A stretch of 64,000 nt of DNA from Straminergon stramineum (lineage: Eukaryota > Streptophyta > Bryopsida > Hypnales > Calliergonaceae), in NCBI GenBank assembly GCA_963920665.1, contig OY987271.1:2916501-2980500 (forward strand), given 5' to 3'. The notes under the pieces were generated by a model. The model saw only the letters and a list, made by a program, of their open reading frames with translations, was not told the origin of the DNA and searched no databases. Position 1 is the stretch's first letter; every line of letters starts with the position of its first letter. The translations under genes and the position numbers were made by a program. Below, in pieces: positions 28,089 through 39,900 of the stretch.

Positions 28089-28989
28089 AAATATTCAGGG
28101 AGAGATGTTGACCATGCCCACCGGCCACAGTATATAGAAATTTCAGCATCGACGGGCATGTTCTCCGGAGCATTATATAGGGAGTTGTGGCGGGCGATAT
28201 AGCGGGTGTCTCAGTCCCAGGACACCATCAAGGCATCAACAGGCCGTGGAGCTCTGTTCTGCGGCCCTGTGTTTCTAACTGCTTTTCCCTTCGCATTGCA
28301 GCACTCTGTTGTCTCTCAACTGCCATCGCCATTCTTCCAAGCTGTCTCTCACTTCCCCTCATTGCATCGGCTTTCCTGAGATTTTCATCACCTCCACAGA
28401 GCTGTGTCTTTGCTTAATTGCGATCGTTGTGGAGCTTGATCGTCATCCAATTGCTTACAGTATGGGTTTCTCAGTGTATGCGACCTTTTCTAAGGGTTTT
28501 TGTGGCCTCTCCTCCAACGAGGCGTCGAGTCTGATTGTTACTTTTGACTGTGGAATGTGCCGGACTGTTCTGCGATTGTTGTTGTGAGGTTCACGTATGG
28601 ACCCTGGCATGTTAAGGTTTTTCCCGACTCGATGGTTGGCAGATTTTAGGGTTGGGAGCTGTGTCAAGTAGGAATTGAGCTGCCTCAGGGGATACCCTCG
28701 CGGGAACCAGCTGTTCTGAATGTCTTTTGATTGCTTCGACAGTATTTTACTTCGAAAGAAATATTTATTCAGCATTTGCTCTCATGATAAGAGCTGTGTT
28801 CGTGGTTCCCTGCATTGGATTGACTGCGCGAATTTTCTCTCACTTTTGAGCTGCTGAAATTCATGTTGTCAGGGTAGGAGATCCATGCCTTAGCTCGGTC
28901 CGGGTGTGGTAAAAAGTAGATTTTACAATGTCCGGAGGTAAGGAATGGCGTGGAGAGTCGAGGTTTTAAAAGCTTGCAACGGGTAAGCA
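28089..28989 (+). promoter_or_regulatory. Promoter and leader of the coiled-coil gene
   Basis: A TATA-like CATTATATAGG lies at 28171-28181, in a stretch where CG content returns to normal. Between it and the ATG at 28990 are several short upstream open frames, one beginning at 28187, and possible splice signals. A leader of several hundred bases, perhaps with an intron, is likely. None of these small frames has protein-like character I can recognise. Confidence 0.45.
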
Positions 28990-31900
28990 ATGGGTGACGA
29001 CAGCGGCCTCGTTCAGGACTCGATCAATTATTTCGACAAGCCTCCGGATTTCGATCAAAATGGTGAGCACGATCGAGTGGATGACACAGGCTCGGATGGG
29101 ATCGTGGATTTCAGAAATCGAATTGCTCGCCAATGGCGGTGTCCGACCTTGGCCTTGAAAGCCTTGGAGTCCATGCCTGTGCGGAACCTCTTCCGTGTGA
29201 GTCAGTCTGCCGTGGAACGAAAGTCGGATACGGAGGAGTGTACTGTCAAAAGTGGTGAGGCTTTGCTGAGTGCAGTTGACGACGGGGGCATGTCGGAAAA
29301 GAAGTTGGTGACCATTATGTTTGCATTTCAGCGTTGGCGCCAGAGCCAGCTGAAGGTGAAACCTAGTTTCTCTGCTATTTTCTTGAGTATGTGGCCTTGT
29401 GTTTTGCATTAGTGATGGCTCTTAGGGTTTTCTTTAGGCCTTACATCAAAGTCTGAAGAGTACATCACCTGAATGAAATGGTTTGTGTTTCTTCGGGGAG
29501 CACATTTCCACGGACTTTAGGACCAAGTCTTTTCATAGTTTGAAAATGTGTCCAATTCGGACATTGCATGTGCTGGTCGGAAAATAAACAAATTTGGACA
29601 AAAGAAAATCCTCATGTGACTTAATGAAGTCTCTACCTGGTCTTTTAGGGATTAAAGGAATTTTCATTGAGCAACTTTCTGAGCATTTTACAGGCCCTGA
29701 AATAGTTAGAAGCTGACGTATTTTTGTTATCGTCTGTTTTGTCTCTTGCTTGATTGTCGATTGCAGAACCTTCTAGGCCAAGAGCTGGTCAAGGTGCTGG
29801 AAGAGGCTCGAGAGGATGAGATTGCTCGAGCATCGCTGGAAACACAGTTGGAGCACACTGAACAACTGTTGGCAACTGAACGCGCGAAATCCGCAATGCT
29901 CCACAACCAGCTTGCCACCGCAGTGAATAGCACTAAGTTCCATGAGAGTGGTTACATTGCTGATTATGCTACTGTATGTTTCTCTGCTACGAACCGGAGT
30001 GGCAAGCCTTTTGGTGTGCTCTTTAGTTCTACCGTTTCCTTTGGATAGCACAGTATGATAATAAACTGCAACCGTTTTCCTACTTTGTTCTCCTTGTAGC
30101 AGTTTTTATGTGGTTTCAACGCGAATTTCTTAGACACTGAATTTCGCCCTTGAGTTGAACTTTCGATCAAAAAAGTCTGAAAGGGTTTATAGTGGAAAAT
30201 CAGGTGAGCAAGATGGACAGGCAGGTGATGACTATGGAAGACTTCAAAGTAGCGGAGGCAGAAATCGAGCTGCGGGATAATCAGATCCAGCAGTTGAAAG
30301 AGAGGATTCGAAGTTTGGAAGAGAAAATTGCAAGGGTCGATGGGCAATTGAATCGCCTTCACCTTGAGAGGAGTGACCTCCACGCTGAGCATAGCATCGT
30401 TTTGCGAGAAAATAGATCTCTACTTGAACAAGTAAGCTTCACTCCTGGTCCATTGCCGGCCGTTACTAACCTATATGCTTGATGAATTACACGAAGCGAA
30501 TTTATATTTCGATTGTTTGTTCTTGATCACATTGATTACGTGGTGGACAGTTGTCTTCTAGGGACAAGGAAGTGGTGAAGCAAGTCGAAGAGATGGAGAG
30601 GCTCAAGGCCTTAACAACCAGAGTGAAGGAACAGCAGATCGCCAAGCAGGACTTGATTGACTCCATGGTGGCTGAACACAGTGCAGAACTTAAGATTCTT
30701 CAAGAGCAGTTGCAACAAGCATATAGGGCAAATAGTTGTAAGGAGGTATTTATCACGACATTGGTCTCTAGTTCCAAAATGCAAGGATGGCTCTTGCGGA
30801 GGTCGCTAGGTTGTAAACTTGGATTCCCTCCAGCGCACATTCTTACTTGAGCGGGTTACTGATAATTGAATAATTATGTTGCCTCGAGCAGGTGGAGTTG
30901 GCCACGTCTGTGGAGCACTGCAGCCATTTGAAACATGAGAAGGGCACCCTCCTGATGCAACTTCAAGAAGCTGAGAAGCGGGCAGATCTTGCATCTACCC
31001 GCGCCGAGGTGGGTTGTGCTTCTTGATTCGAGAAATCTTTAACCTTGGGCCAAAAAATAAAAATAAAAATTCCACTTTGGAAGCTAATACCGGTAATAGA
31101 TATTAATTAATTTCAGAATTGTAGGGCATTGATTCCTTTTTTCTAATGGGTACATTTCGCTTCCTTCCTTGATGCTTACTACGTGATTTATAACTGATAC
31201 AAATGTATACGGAAGCGGTCATTTTTGGCATTATTTTAGGCACTTAGTCACTAATAATCGCTTGCATATAACCCCGAAAGCATTACCGGTAATCAGACTC
31301 TCAAACAGTGTAAGATTTTGTTATAATAAACTGCAGTCACCTTTTGGAAACTCAAGATTCATCTAGATATATAATTTCAAGGCTATGTACTAGAGAGTCT
31401 CCTCGATCTATTTCTGTGTTCAGTCCGAAGTAATGTGAGTGGTGGTCAGGAGTTATGCGCGAAGCTGCGGTGCAGATCTGATGGAGCGGATGAGTCAGCA
31501 GAAGCAGCCTCAGACGTGGTCAAGCAGCTCAAAAAATTGACACAGGATGTGCACGAGCGAGAGACCACCATTCATGCCACAGATGCGCAGGCGACGTCTT
31601 CACACCCTGATCATGGCTCCAGTGTTCAGAATAGAACAGAGCATCCCACTTCAGACAGGCAGCGTTTTGCCGACCAAGTCTACAACACCTTCCCTCAAGA
31701 TCGAGCCTTTTGGGAGAATTATCCTCTGTGCCCACTGGGCCATAGGTCAGACCAACCAAGTGTAAGTTTGTCTTCTGTGAGCGACCACACGCTGTCGGAG
31801 CTTCCACTTGCCGCACGTCATTCGGTCTCCTACTTCTTATTTCAGGACGGAATCAATTGGATTACCTGGAAATGGCGGTGGGCAGCATCCAGTGCAAGGT

Positions 31901-34401
31901 ACGTGGCAACCTTTTCTCGTCGGTGTTAGTTGTTTTTCACCCTTCTAATTAAAGTAGCAGATCGAACTAAATATCACTGTCGATATGACTTTCATAGCTG
32001 TCGATTTCATTCTGGATTCCAGACTTGAGTGCTTTTCATTATGTTAAGGATCGGCAATTTCAACGTATTCTTGTGCTTTTCGTTTCCTACGAGGAAGGAC
32101 GTGCAACGTATTAGTTTTCGAATCATTTTCCACAGCCTGAGATATTGTGCACCAGTGGAAGTCATTGCCTGCAGTCTTACTGCACCGTTCTTGGCAAGGG
32201 AAGCATTTAAGGTTTGACTGTTAGTCTGCTACATTCACTGAAAGATGCTCGATGCAAAGTTTCATTTCTCGGATTAAATGGAGCTGAAACTGACGCTACA
32301 GTTTGAATGACTCCGAGGTTTGCAGGGCTGAGCTTCTTGCAAGAAAACTACACAGCTTTACCCAGAGATTTTTTGACGACTTGCGTCGGGTGAGTGATTT
32401 CATTCATTTGCTAAGCATGGACCATCCTAACAGCTGTACATGACACCCTTGTATGACCACTCATTTCATCTTAACCCCAAGTGTGCAAATTCACCAGCTG
32501 CTGGCCGGGCTGTTGAATGAATTTCTCCACGCAGGATCGCAAGCAGCTGAGAGTGCAAGATCTGGTGCAGAGACTGGGAATCCAAAGCCTGGCAACCCAC
32601 TTGGAGGACGAGTTGCATAGAAGTACAAGGGTGGTGGCCGCGGAGCCCAAACTGGTGCCGCTGATCCTGTCCGCATGGCGTGCATTCACGCGAACGTCCG
32701 TGCTGCAGCGGAGAGCGTTCTCCCGCAATGCTTCCCTGGGCAAGATGCTGGATGCCTTGCCCTGGTGGATTCGCCGAGCGAGAGACCGGCGGCTGCTGGA
32801 GCGGACTTTCTTCCAATGGCTGGTGGTCACTCTCAGCGCCAAGCGGCACCCGTATTTCTCCAGAAGCAACGTCATGGAAGAGCAGGCTGCGAGTTATGAA
32901 TATTCACGATCGCTATTCAGGCCCCAGGCTTCGTTTTCGACCAAACTTCGACAAGTCAAGGGGCCTTCTGAGGAAATGAATGCTGTCAATTCGCAAATCC
33001 GAAGGGCTCAGAGAGCACCAGTTGCAGCTTATTATGCTGCTGCTAAACCTCGCCTTCGGGATACTAATCGGAATCAACTGCCCAGGGCCTCCCAAACCAG
33101 GGCTCTGCAGGCATTCCAGGTGTGCACTCAACCCGGCCTCTCTAATGTCATTCTCTGTAGTTGGATTTTCCGCTTATATCCTCCAAAGGGTCAAGTCAGA
33201 TTGGAAAACTTCCATAAGTCAATGCAAGTTGTCTTACATTGTATGATGACCAGTTAAGAATCTTTATGAATCTCTTCCACGCAGACTACTCTGCAGCAAG
33301 AGGTGACCGAGCTTAAGAAAATTGCAGGCCAGGAGATGCAATCCTTGCAGCAGCGCAATTCTCAGGTCTACTCCCATGCTGAAAGTAGGCAAACACGCCA
33401 TGTTGACATTTTTAGACTAAAACGCTGCAACAGCATTTGAATGGATTGAATATATTTCCCATAGTTTGATGAATGATGGCGAGCTTATCTGATGCCTGCA
33501 GCTTAGGAGCAGGCCAGTGACCGCCCCCACGGAAAGCTCCTATGCCAAGCAACGCCAACCGGACGGGAAAAAGGTGCTGAAGTCCGTTCTGGGGGTCTGC
33601 AACAACCTTGCATTAGCCCTCACGAATGTCAGAGGCAAGCTCAGTCCTCATGTCGGACCAGACACTATGAATAATCGGCGAGTCGTGAAAATCAGTCCCC
33701 GTGTCCTCGCAGACACGGTGAACACTTGCATTCGAAACGAGCAGACGAAGATCATCGCCAAAGGCCCGGCGAGAGAGCTTCAAGCTGAAGCCCTATCCAG
33801 TCCGAGGGCTGCTGGGAACCCCAGAGGAGGATTGACACAGCAGGCTGCCAGACCTGCAGGAAATTCAAATCATGCAGGGCCCGAGGGCTGGGGAACCCAG
33901 ATGGCAGCAGCCACTAGCCAGCGTGATTATTCAGGCTGCATCAGAAAGCCTGTGAACATCAACACATCTGCTCACGAACGGAGGACACGGACTACTAATG
34001 GCCCAATGATGGCAATTCCAGAGCCCTGTAACTCCAGATATCAGTCTCCATTCCGAAGCCAAGCTCATGAAGGTACAACAGCTCCTAATCTGGGCAAAAA
34101 ATCCAGCCACAACAGACCAGAGACGCAAAACCCTGCAAATAAAGATATCAACGGCAACATAACATATTCTCAGACTCCTCCAGTCAGTCAAGAGAATGGA
34201 AGGATCAAGCGAACCAATTTACCGCACGACTGTAAAAGGCCTGGTACATCAAACCCAGTGTTAAACATGTCTGTAATAAACAAAGTCTTAGGGGACGGGG
34301 CCACAAATACATCGCTGGAGGAGAAAAAACTTGTGGGGTCTGCATTGGCCAGGTTGGTGAGCACAAAAATCTCCAAGTTGCGAGGAGGCCAAGCCGTGTG
34401 A
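28990..34401 (+). CDS. Coiled-coil protein with Sfi1-like Trp motifs, family not recognised
   Basis: Exons by GT-AG sites and phase: 28990-29355, 29767-29973, 30204-30431, 30551-30745, 30892-31008, 31450-31761, 31846-31898, 32326-32389, 32535-33119, 33285-33365, 33502-34401 (stop TGA), about 1,035 residues. Residues roughly 123-370 are a long, highly charged coiled coil (exons 2-5). Exon 6 is polar and low in hydrophobics. Exon 9 (195 residues) is basic and carries LSAWRAFTRTSVLQRRAF, WWIRRARDRRLLERTFFQWL and related stretches; exon 1 ends with FAFQRWRQSQLK. The F-x-x-W-R-x spacing resembles Sfi1 centrin-binding repeats, which suggests a centriole or basal-body role but does not prove it. The C-terminal exon is basic, S/T/N/P-rich and probably disordered, ending ALARLVSTKISKLRGGQAV. 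Junctions 6-8 are ambiguous: ending exon 6 at 31759 and starting exon 8 at 32318 is also phase-consistent and gives a more coiled-coil-like peptide (RNQLDYLEMAVGSIQCK). Confidence 0.75.
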
Positions 34402-34706
34402 TATTGTCATCTTCCTGAGAAGAAGTAACTGTGGTACAGGAAAGAGCATACCTAAACTCCCAAAGAAATTAAATTGTGTGTATGTACTGATCGACGTATC
34501 ATGTTGTCTTTAGTGCCGGGAAACCCGTAAGACATTATAGTAAAGGGTCGTGTTGAAATTGATAGGAACAGGAAACCGGGAGTGAACCATAAGCAATTAG
34601 CGAGATGCACACGTGAGATGTTTCCATCATGAAAATATATCTTTACTTCTGAACCAATACAAAAGTCGAGCAGTACTGAACCTACTAGTTGCCGAAGATC
34701 CTAAAC
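34402..34706. other. Shared 3' flank of two convergent genes
   Basis: The coiled-coil gene (plus) and the p24 gene (minus) end tail to tail with 305 bases between stop codons. Both 3' UTRs must lie in, or overlap across, this interval. No further gene is visible. Confidence 0.7.
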
Positions 34707-36589
34707 CTACAGGAGTTTTTTCCTTTCAAAAAATGTTTTGAGGTGCCACAACTGCCAACCGGCCACTCCCAGGCACACCAGTAACGACATGATCCCAAAC
34801 CATGCCACCCTGGCGTTCGTCAGTTCGTTCAAGTCCCGCATTTCTGCCTCCCTGCACGGGCCAAAAGAGAACACTAATCAATTCACCTGAGTCCCAGATG
34901 TTGTTTTGGAGAACCTCCGAAATCAACAATGGAATAGTTACTTCACTACCATAGTCATACCCCAAACTGATGAATGCAACTCCAGACATTAAAAAAATGA
35001 TGATGATAATAAACAGTCGTTACCTCTCCCTCAAGTAAAGCATCTCGCTGTGAATGGAACCCACAGCTTCTTCCAGCTTCCTCAATTCCAGCTCCATACC
35101 CTGTAAATGAGACAAAAATGTTCAATCCCCATTGCCCCCAGGCCCACTTTCAACTTCTATTTACCACAAGAAGCCACCCTTTGAAAGAAAGAACAAACGA
35201 ACTTAAGAATGAAGTGGAAATTGCAAATGATATATACAGATAACGGGGAAAATCTGTCACAGCAACACCTAACACAATTTGATAACTTCTAACGGAGTGT
35301 CAATCTCTCCGGCAAAACATTCAAAACATTCAAACCATCAAGGATAGAGGAATATGACAGTACATCGAGCTTGTCCTTCTTGGCAATGGACGCCCAGTCC
35401 TTGGCAGCCACTCCTGTCTTCCAATCCAGGGCCACATTGACAACCGCGTTGGGAGCAGTATTAGTCAACCAAAAGCAGGCCATGAAGTTCCCAGACTCCG
35501 ACGTTGTGAAGGCAAACTGTCCATTTTTCACACCCTCTTGGTAGTGTAGCTGATTGCCATAAGGCGACGTAACCTACAGGCCCACAACAACACCAATGTT
35601 GCATCAGTCATCAAGCTAGTCATTTGATGGATTAGAAATTGACAAGTTTACATCAGACACCAATGTTAGGAATTTAAAGTCTATATCAGCTCACATCTGT
35701 CACCAATGTTACATTGATGATACATTGATGTTACAGCCCACAGCCCACTTCAGCTCCAGCAATAAACTGCAGTAATTCACTTTAAAGATACCGTTTTGCA
35801 AGAGCCTAAGCTCACAACTCCAAAACGTAACAGTATGCGGCTACGATAACAATCAACTAGCTCAAGCATTTAAAATAGACAAATTCAGCTCTTCAAATAG
35901 CAAGCGAGCCTCACAGATCAAAGCCGGCAAACAACAGAGCAGGTACTGCCAGTAGACACCAACATGACCCCCGTAACTGAATTTGCTCAAAAAATAACAT
36001 TTTCTCCGTGAAAATTTACTTAGTGAGAAGCAAAAAATAAATAAAAATATAAACTCAAATTCTTCAAAAACAAGACAAATAACGACATTCATCGTCACCA
36101 AGTAAGAATCACCAATAATTCTAGTACGCGATTTACAGTCTCCAGGAAACCAAGAAAATTTCCAAAACTTTCAGATAATCGAACCCACATAATCTAAGGA
36201 AAGATCAACCCACCCAAAAAAATCTTCAAAACATCCAAAAATCCCCCCCAAGAAATTTTTTTAAATTAAAAAAAATCACTCCTCGAGATCGAAAAGCGGA
36301 GAAAAAACAGAGCACAAACCACGACATCCCCAAATCCACACAACCTTCATCCACCAACCGAAGCTGAAGCTCTCAGGCCGCTCACCTTCACAGTGAGCAC
36401 GTGCGCGTCATCACTATGCACGATCTTGTAATCTCCCACCACAACCACATGATTCTGAATCTCCTCCGCCACGCACTTGGTCGTCCGCGCGGTCACCTCG
36501 AACTGCACCGCTTGCACTCCCCCCCATCCCAACGCCAGCACCACCAACCCCACCAACCCCACCAGCAGCAGCCTCCTCGCCCCGCCCAT
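34707..36589 (-). CDS. p24delta: p24-delta family ER-Golgi cargo receptor (emp24/GOLD), complete, 4 exons
   Basis: Type I membrane protein of COPI/COPII vesicles that sorts cargo, including GPI-anchored proteins and HDEL receptors, between ER and Golgi (family knowledge). Exons: 36386-36589, 35364-35573, 35024-35100, 34707-34851, totalling 211 residues plus stop, the normal p24 length. A signal peptide occupies residues 1 to about 27 ([20 protein letters not shown] then GWGGVQA). The GOLD domain follows, with the paired cysteines in TTKCVAEE and ACFWL, and the p24 marks [12 protein letters not shown] and [14 protein letters not shown] coiled-coil segment ([16 protein letters not shown]) and the [19 protein letters not shown] block precede one membrane helix (about 179-199). 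The 12-residue cytosolic tail [12 protein letters not shown] has the FF (COPII) and KKxx dilysine (COPI) signals, which point to the delta subfamily. The start codon is the only in-frame ATG before the signal peptide. Confidence 0.95.
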
Positions 36590-36990
36590 GGCGCACCCCA
36601 ATTCCGTTCGTTCACGAGGGAGCTTCGGTCGATCTTCCTGGAACAGCAAAAGAGCGGTCGAATTGCTACAAACCAGCAAGGGAATGAACAAACAAGCGAG
36701 CAAGCGATCGGGAAGCGAGCTCGCGAATGGAAGAATCAGAATTGGAAACCCTAAGTGAGTGGGGGACTGAGTGAGAGGGAGAGAGAGAGAGACTAAGTGA
36801 TGGCATGGTGATGTGGAATGGGATAATGTGTCATAGCATGGCGGGGATTGGATGGCCATGGGGATGGGGTGCGGGGGTCCTATGGGACGCATTGATGGGC
36901 TTAATGGTACTCGGTCAACTAACTCTATTATAACTCGCTCCCTTGGTTGTTGACTTTTAATACTGGTTTTCTTAGGGTTTGGGGGGTGTT
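36590..36990 (-). promoter_or_regulatory. Leader and promoter region of the p24 gene with a CT tract
   Basis: Upstream of the p24 start codon, a GA run at about 36772-36793 on the plus strand gives a CT microsatellite on the coding strand, a common feature of plant 5' UTRs. CG dinucleotides are normal here and become scarce past about 37,000, so the boundary probably marks the end of the promoter. Confidence 0.5.
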
Positions 36991-39900
36991 GTTTTTTCAA
37001 TTAATTTTGGGCAGCACAAAAAGCAGTTTTCCACAATTTACATCCATAGATATGTATGGAAGAAATGGATGAAATGGATGGAAAAAAATTCATCCAAGTT
37101 TGTATAGGTCATTCGTAGTAGAGGTCTTCGCTAGTTGTAATAATGGTGTTTGGAAGAAGGTTTAACCCTTAAATGTCAACATGGATGTTTTTTTGTCTGA
37201 TGGATGACAAAGAATCTTCCTATGAAGGACAAAAGTGCAATTGTTCATCCTTGAAATTTTGTGCAGAAAAGAGAGATCTTGCACAATACTTTGACCTCCA
37301 ATCAATATTTTTAGATTTTATAAAATAGAAGATGTCACACAATTCTGGAAGAGAGGATTTGTACAATCACTAGTCCGTCCTTTAAGGCTTAACTAAGAAT
37401 ACAATAGAAAAGAAACACAACACCAAACTCCATTAGACCCCCAATTTTGGTGTTACAAAGAATTTCATCTTGTGTTTTTCTCAATCTTTGGCTTCTAGTT
37501 TTGTGTTTCACACACTTTACAATTAACTCTATTGTCCCCAAGTTTTGTAGCAATGGAGCGATTTCATCCATTGAAAATAATAGAATCCATTTGCCAAATA
37601 TTCCCTTAAAAAAATTGTATAGCTTTTGAGCCATAAATCGCTCCAAAAACATGGGGGGTGGGGGTGGGATCCAATGGGGGTCGCAAATGCATTCAAGAAT
37701 ATTCTACATGAAGGTTATATTCAATAAAAATTAAGTCGTTTTTTACTTAATAAGTTGTAAATTTTCAAAAGATATATTGTCTCTTGGTTTACCAACAACC
37801 AACAGTAGGCTAATATAGACTCTCATATTTTGATTATATACATTTTGAAGGAGAAATGTTTAGGAAAGAGTAACATTTTGTAGTCCAAATGTTCATGTCA
37901 CAATTTGGACACCATTGATTATAGATGTACATGCTTTATGCTTTAGAAATAAAGGAAGGTAATACATAAGAGGTAATTAGTTGAGCATTGTGCCTATTAT
38001 TATACTCCTAGTGTTTGACCTAAAGATAGTAGGTTTCTTTTAAAAATTAATAATAAATAATAGGAACTCCTTCAACATATCTTTATCAGTGATTCATGTA
38101 GCACATATTCTAATATAAGTTTCATGAGTTTCCCTGTTTGAATAATAATGTAATGAAGTTCATTTTTCACAACATGTGTCATCCATTGGGTAGATGGTCA
38201 AGCACTTAGGGAATAAATTGCATAATGCTTTGTGGATCTTATTGGAAGCATCTATGTGCTCTTTGAAATTTCTTAGGGCAAGTTTTTGGAAACATAATAA
38301 GTTTTCACTAATCCTACATTCAAGTTTGTTTGCACATGCTAATAGGAGTGGTGTTTAGTGCACTTTTTAGGGTCTTATGTGCCCAAATGGCCTTCTAGAA
38401 TTGAAGATTAGCCCCCCAAAAATGTAGTAAAAACTTGAAGCTCAATGTCAATGTCAATCTTTTGCCTTTCTGTCATTAATACTATTAGTGAAGGGGGGGG
38501 GAGAAGAAGAGGGGTTTTTATAAATCAATGGTGGTATAAGCAAATCAAATGTAGTTCAAACATGTATAAAAATATAATTATAAGTATTGTATAGAGACAA
38601 CTAGATGGTTATAGATGTTCTAGTTTATTTTACCAAACAATCAATTCACAATGATAGCCTTAGGCAAATCATTGATATGCACTCGAAGAGAATAATTATT
38701 CAAATGAATATGCAATGAGGAAATGAAGTACTAATAGAGAACCTCAAATATAATTTGATTTGGTTTAATTTCTCTTCAAATATTGTTCCTATAACTTTTG
38801 CTAATATTTTTGTAACATTAAGATTAAAAAGATCCTTAGATAAATAAGAGAAATATCCTCAAGGAGTTCACTTCCCATAGAAGTTACTATCCATCTTTGT
38901 TCAAAACTATTTTTACAAGGGAATATTATTTCTTGAACTTGTAACTTAAAGTACATTGATATTAATTAATTTTAAAATTTAAACCTTTAAATAATAGTCT
39001 CCAATTCCTAATAAATTTTTTAAGTTTTATTTTTGGCTATGCTATATTATCTATGATTTTTAGGTTCACATTTTTTTTCTAACAACAAATTTATGGTGCA
39101 AGTGAAATATACTAAATGCATCTATAGTTTGGATCAAAACAAAGTGCATTATATTTTACAACATAGTGATGGTTCCAAACACTTGATGTTCTGTTTTCAT
39201 TTCTACTACAAATTTATTAATGATAATGCTAGACACAAGCAAATTCACAAACATACAAAAACATAGTATTGTGTGATTTATGAAATTGTGCACAAACATT
39301 TTAATACGATTCAAAAATTGCAATAGTCACTACTATGAAAACAAATGGGATCCCAACTGTTTTGCTCAAAATCAGAACTTCAATTTTGTATAAATACAAA
39401 ATTCTACAATTGTCATTGAATGCAATATAGTTAGATATAATTATAAAACAAAAGATAATAGTATTTGAAGTTGAAGAATTTCATAGGATAAACATTAATT
39501 ATTCTCTATGGGTTATTATTTGTTTCATTCATTTGTAAGGCCAAAACTTCAAGCAAAAAATTTAAGAAGAAAAATAACATTAGAAAGTAATCTTTGCACA
39601 CAATATACTACCAAAAAAACAATTTAAGAGTCAAAGTATTTAAAAAAATATATCTTTGCTAATCAGTAAGCTTAAAGGGGAAAATACACAATTTGGAAGT
39701 GAAACCATTAAGATAAATTGCCCACCAATTTGAAAATAAAACCTAGAAGAAAACCTTATTAATAAACTTTTAATTATATAAACCACTTTCTCCAAGAGAA
39801 GCAATTGTAAATGGTCACCAAATTCCATTAGAAGGGAATATTTGAATTCCACAAACAATTAGAAATCTAGAGTCTTGAATTTCTTCATTTGCAAAGTAGT

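Noticed and set aside
32491..32875. Minus-strand open frames of 64-134 codons opposite exon 9 of the coiled-coil gene
   Set aside because: Antisense shadows of a GC-rich coding exon; the sense frame has clear coiled-coil/Trp-motif character and good splice sites.
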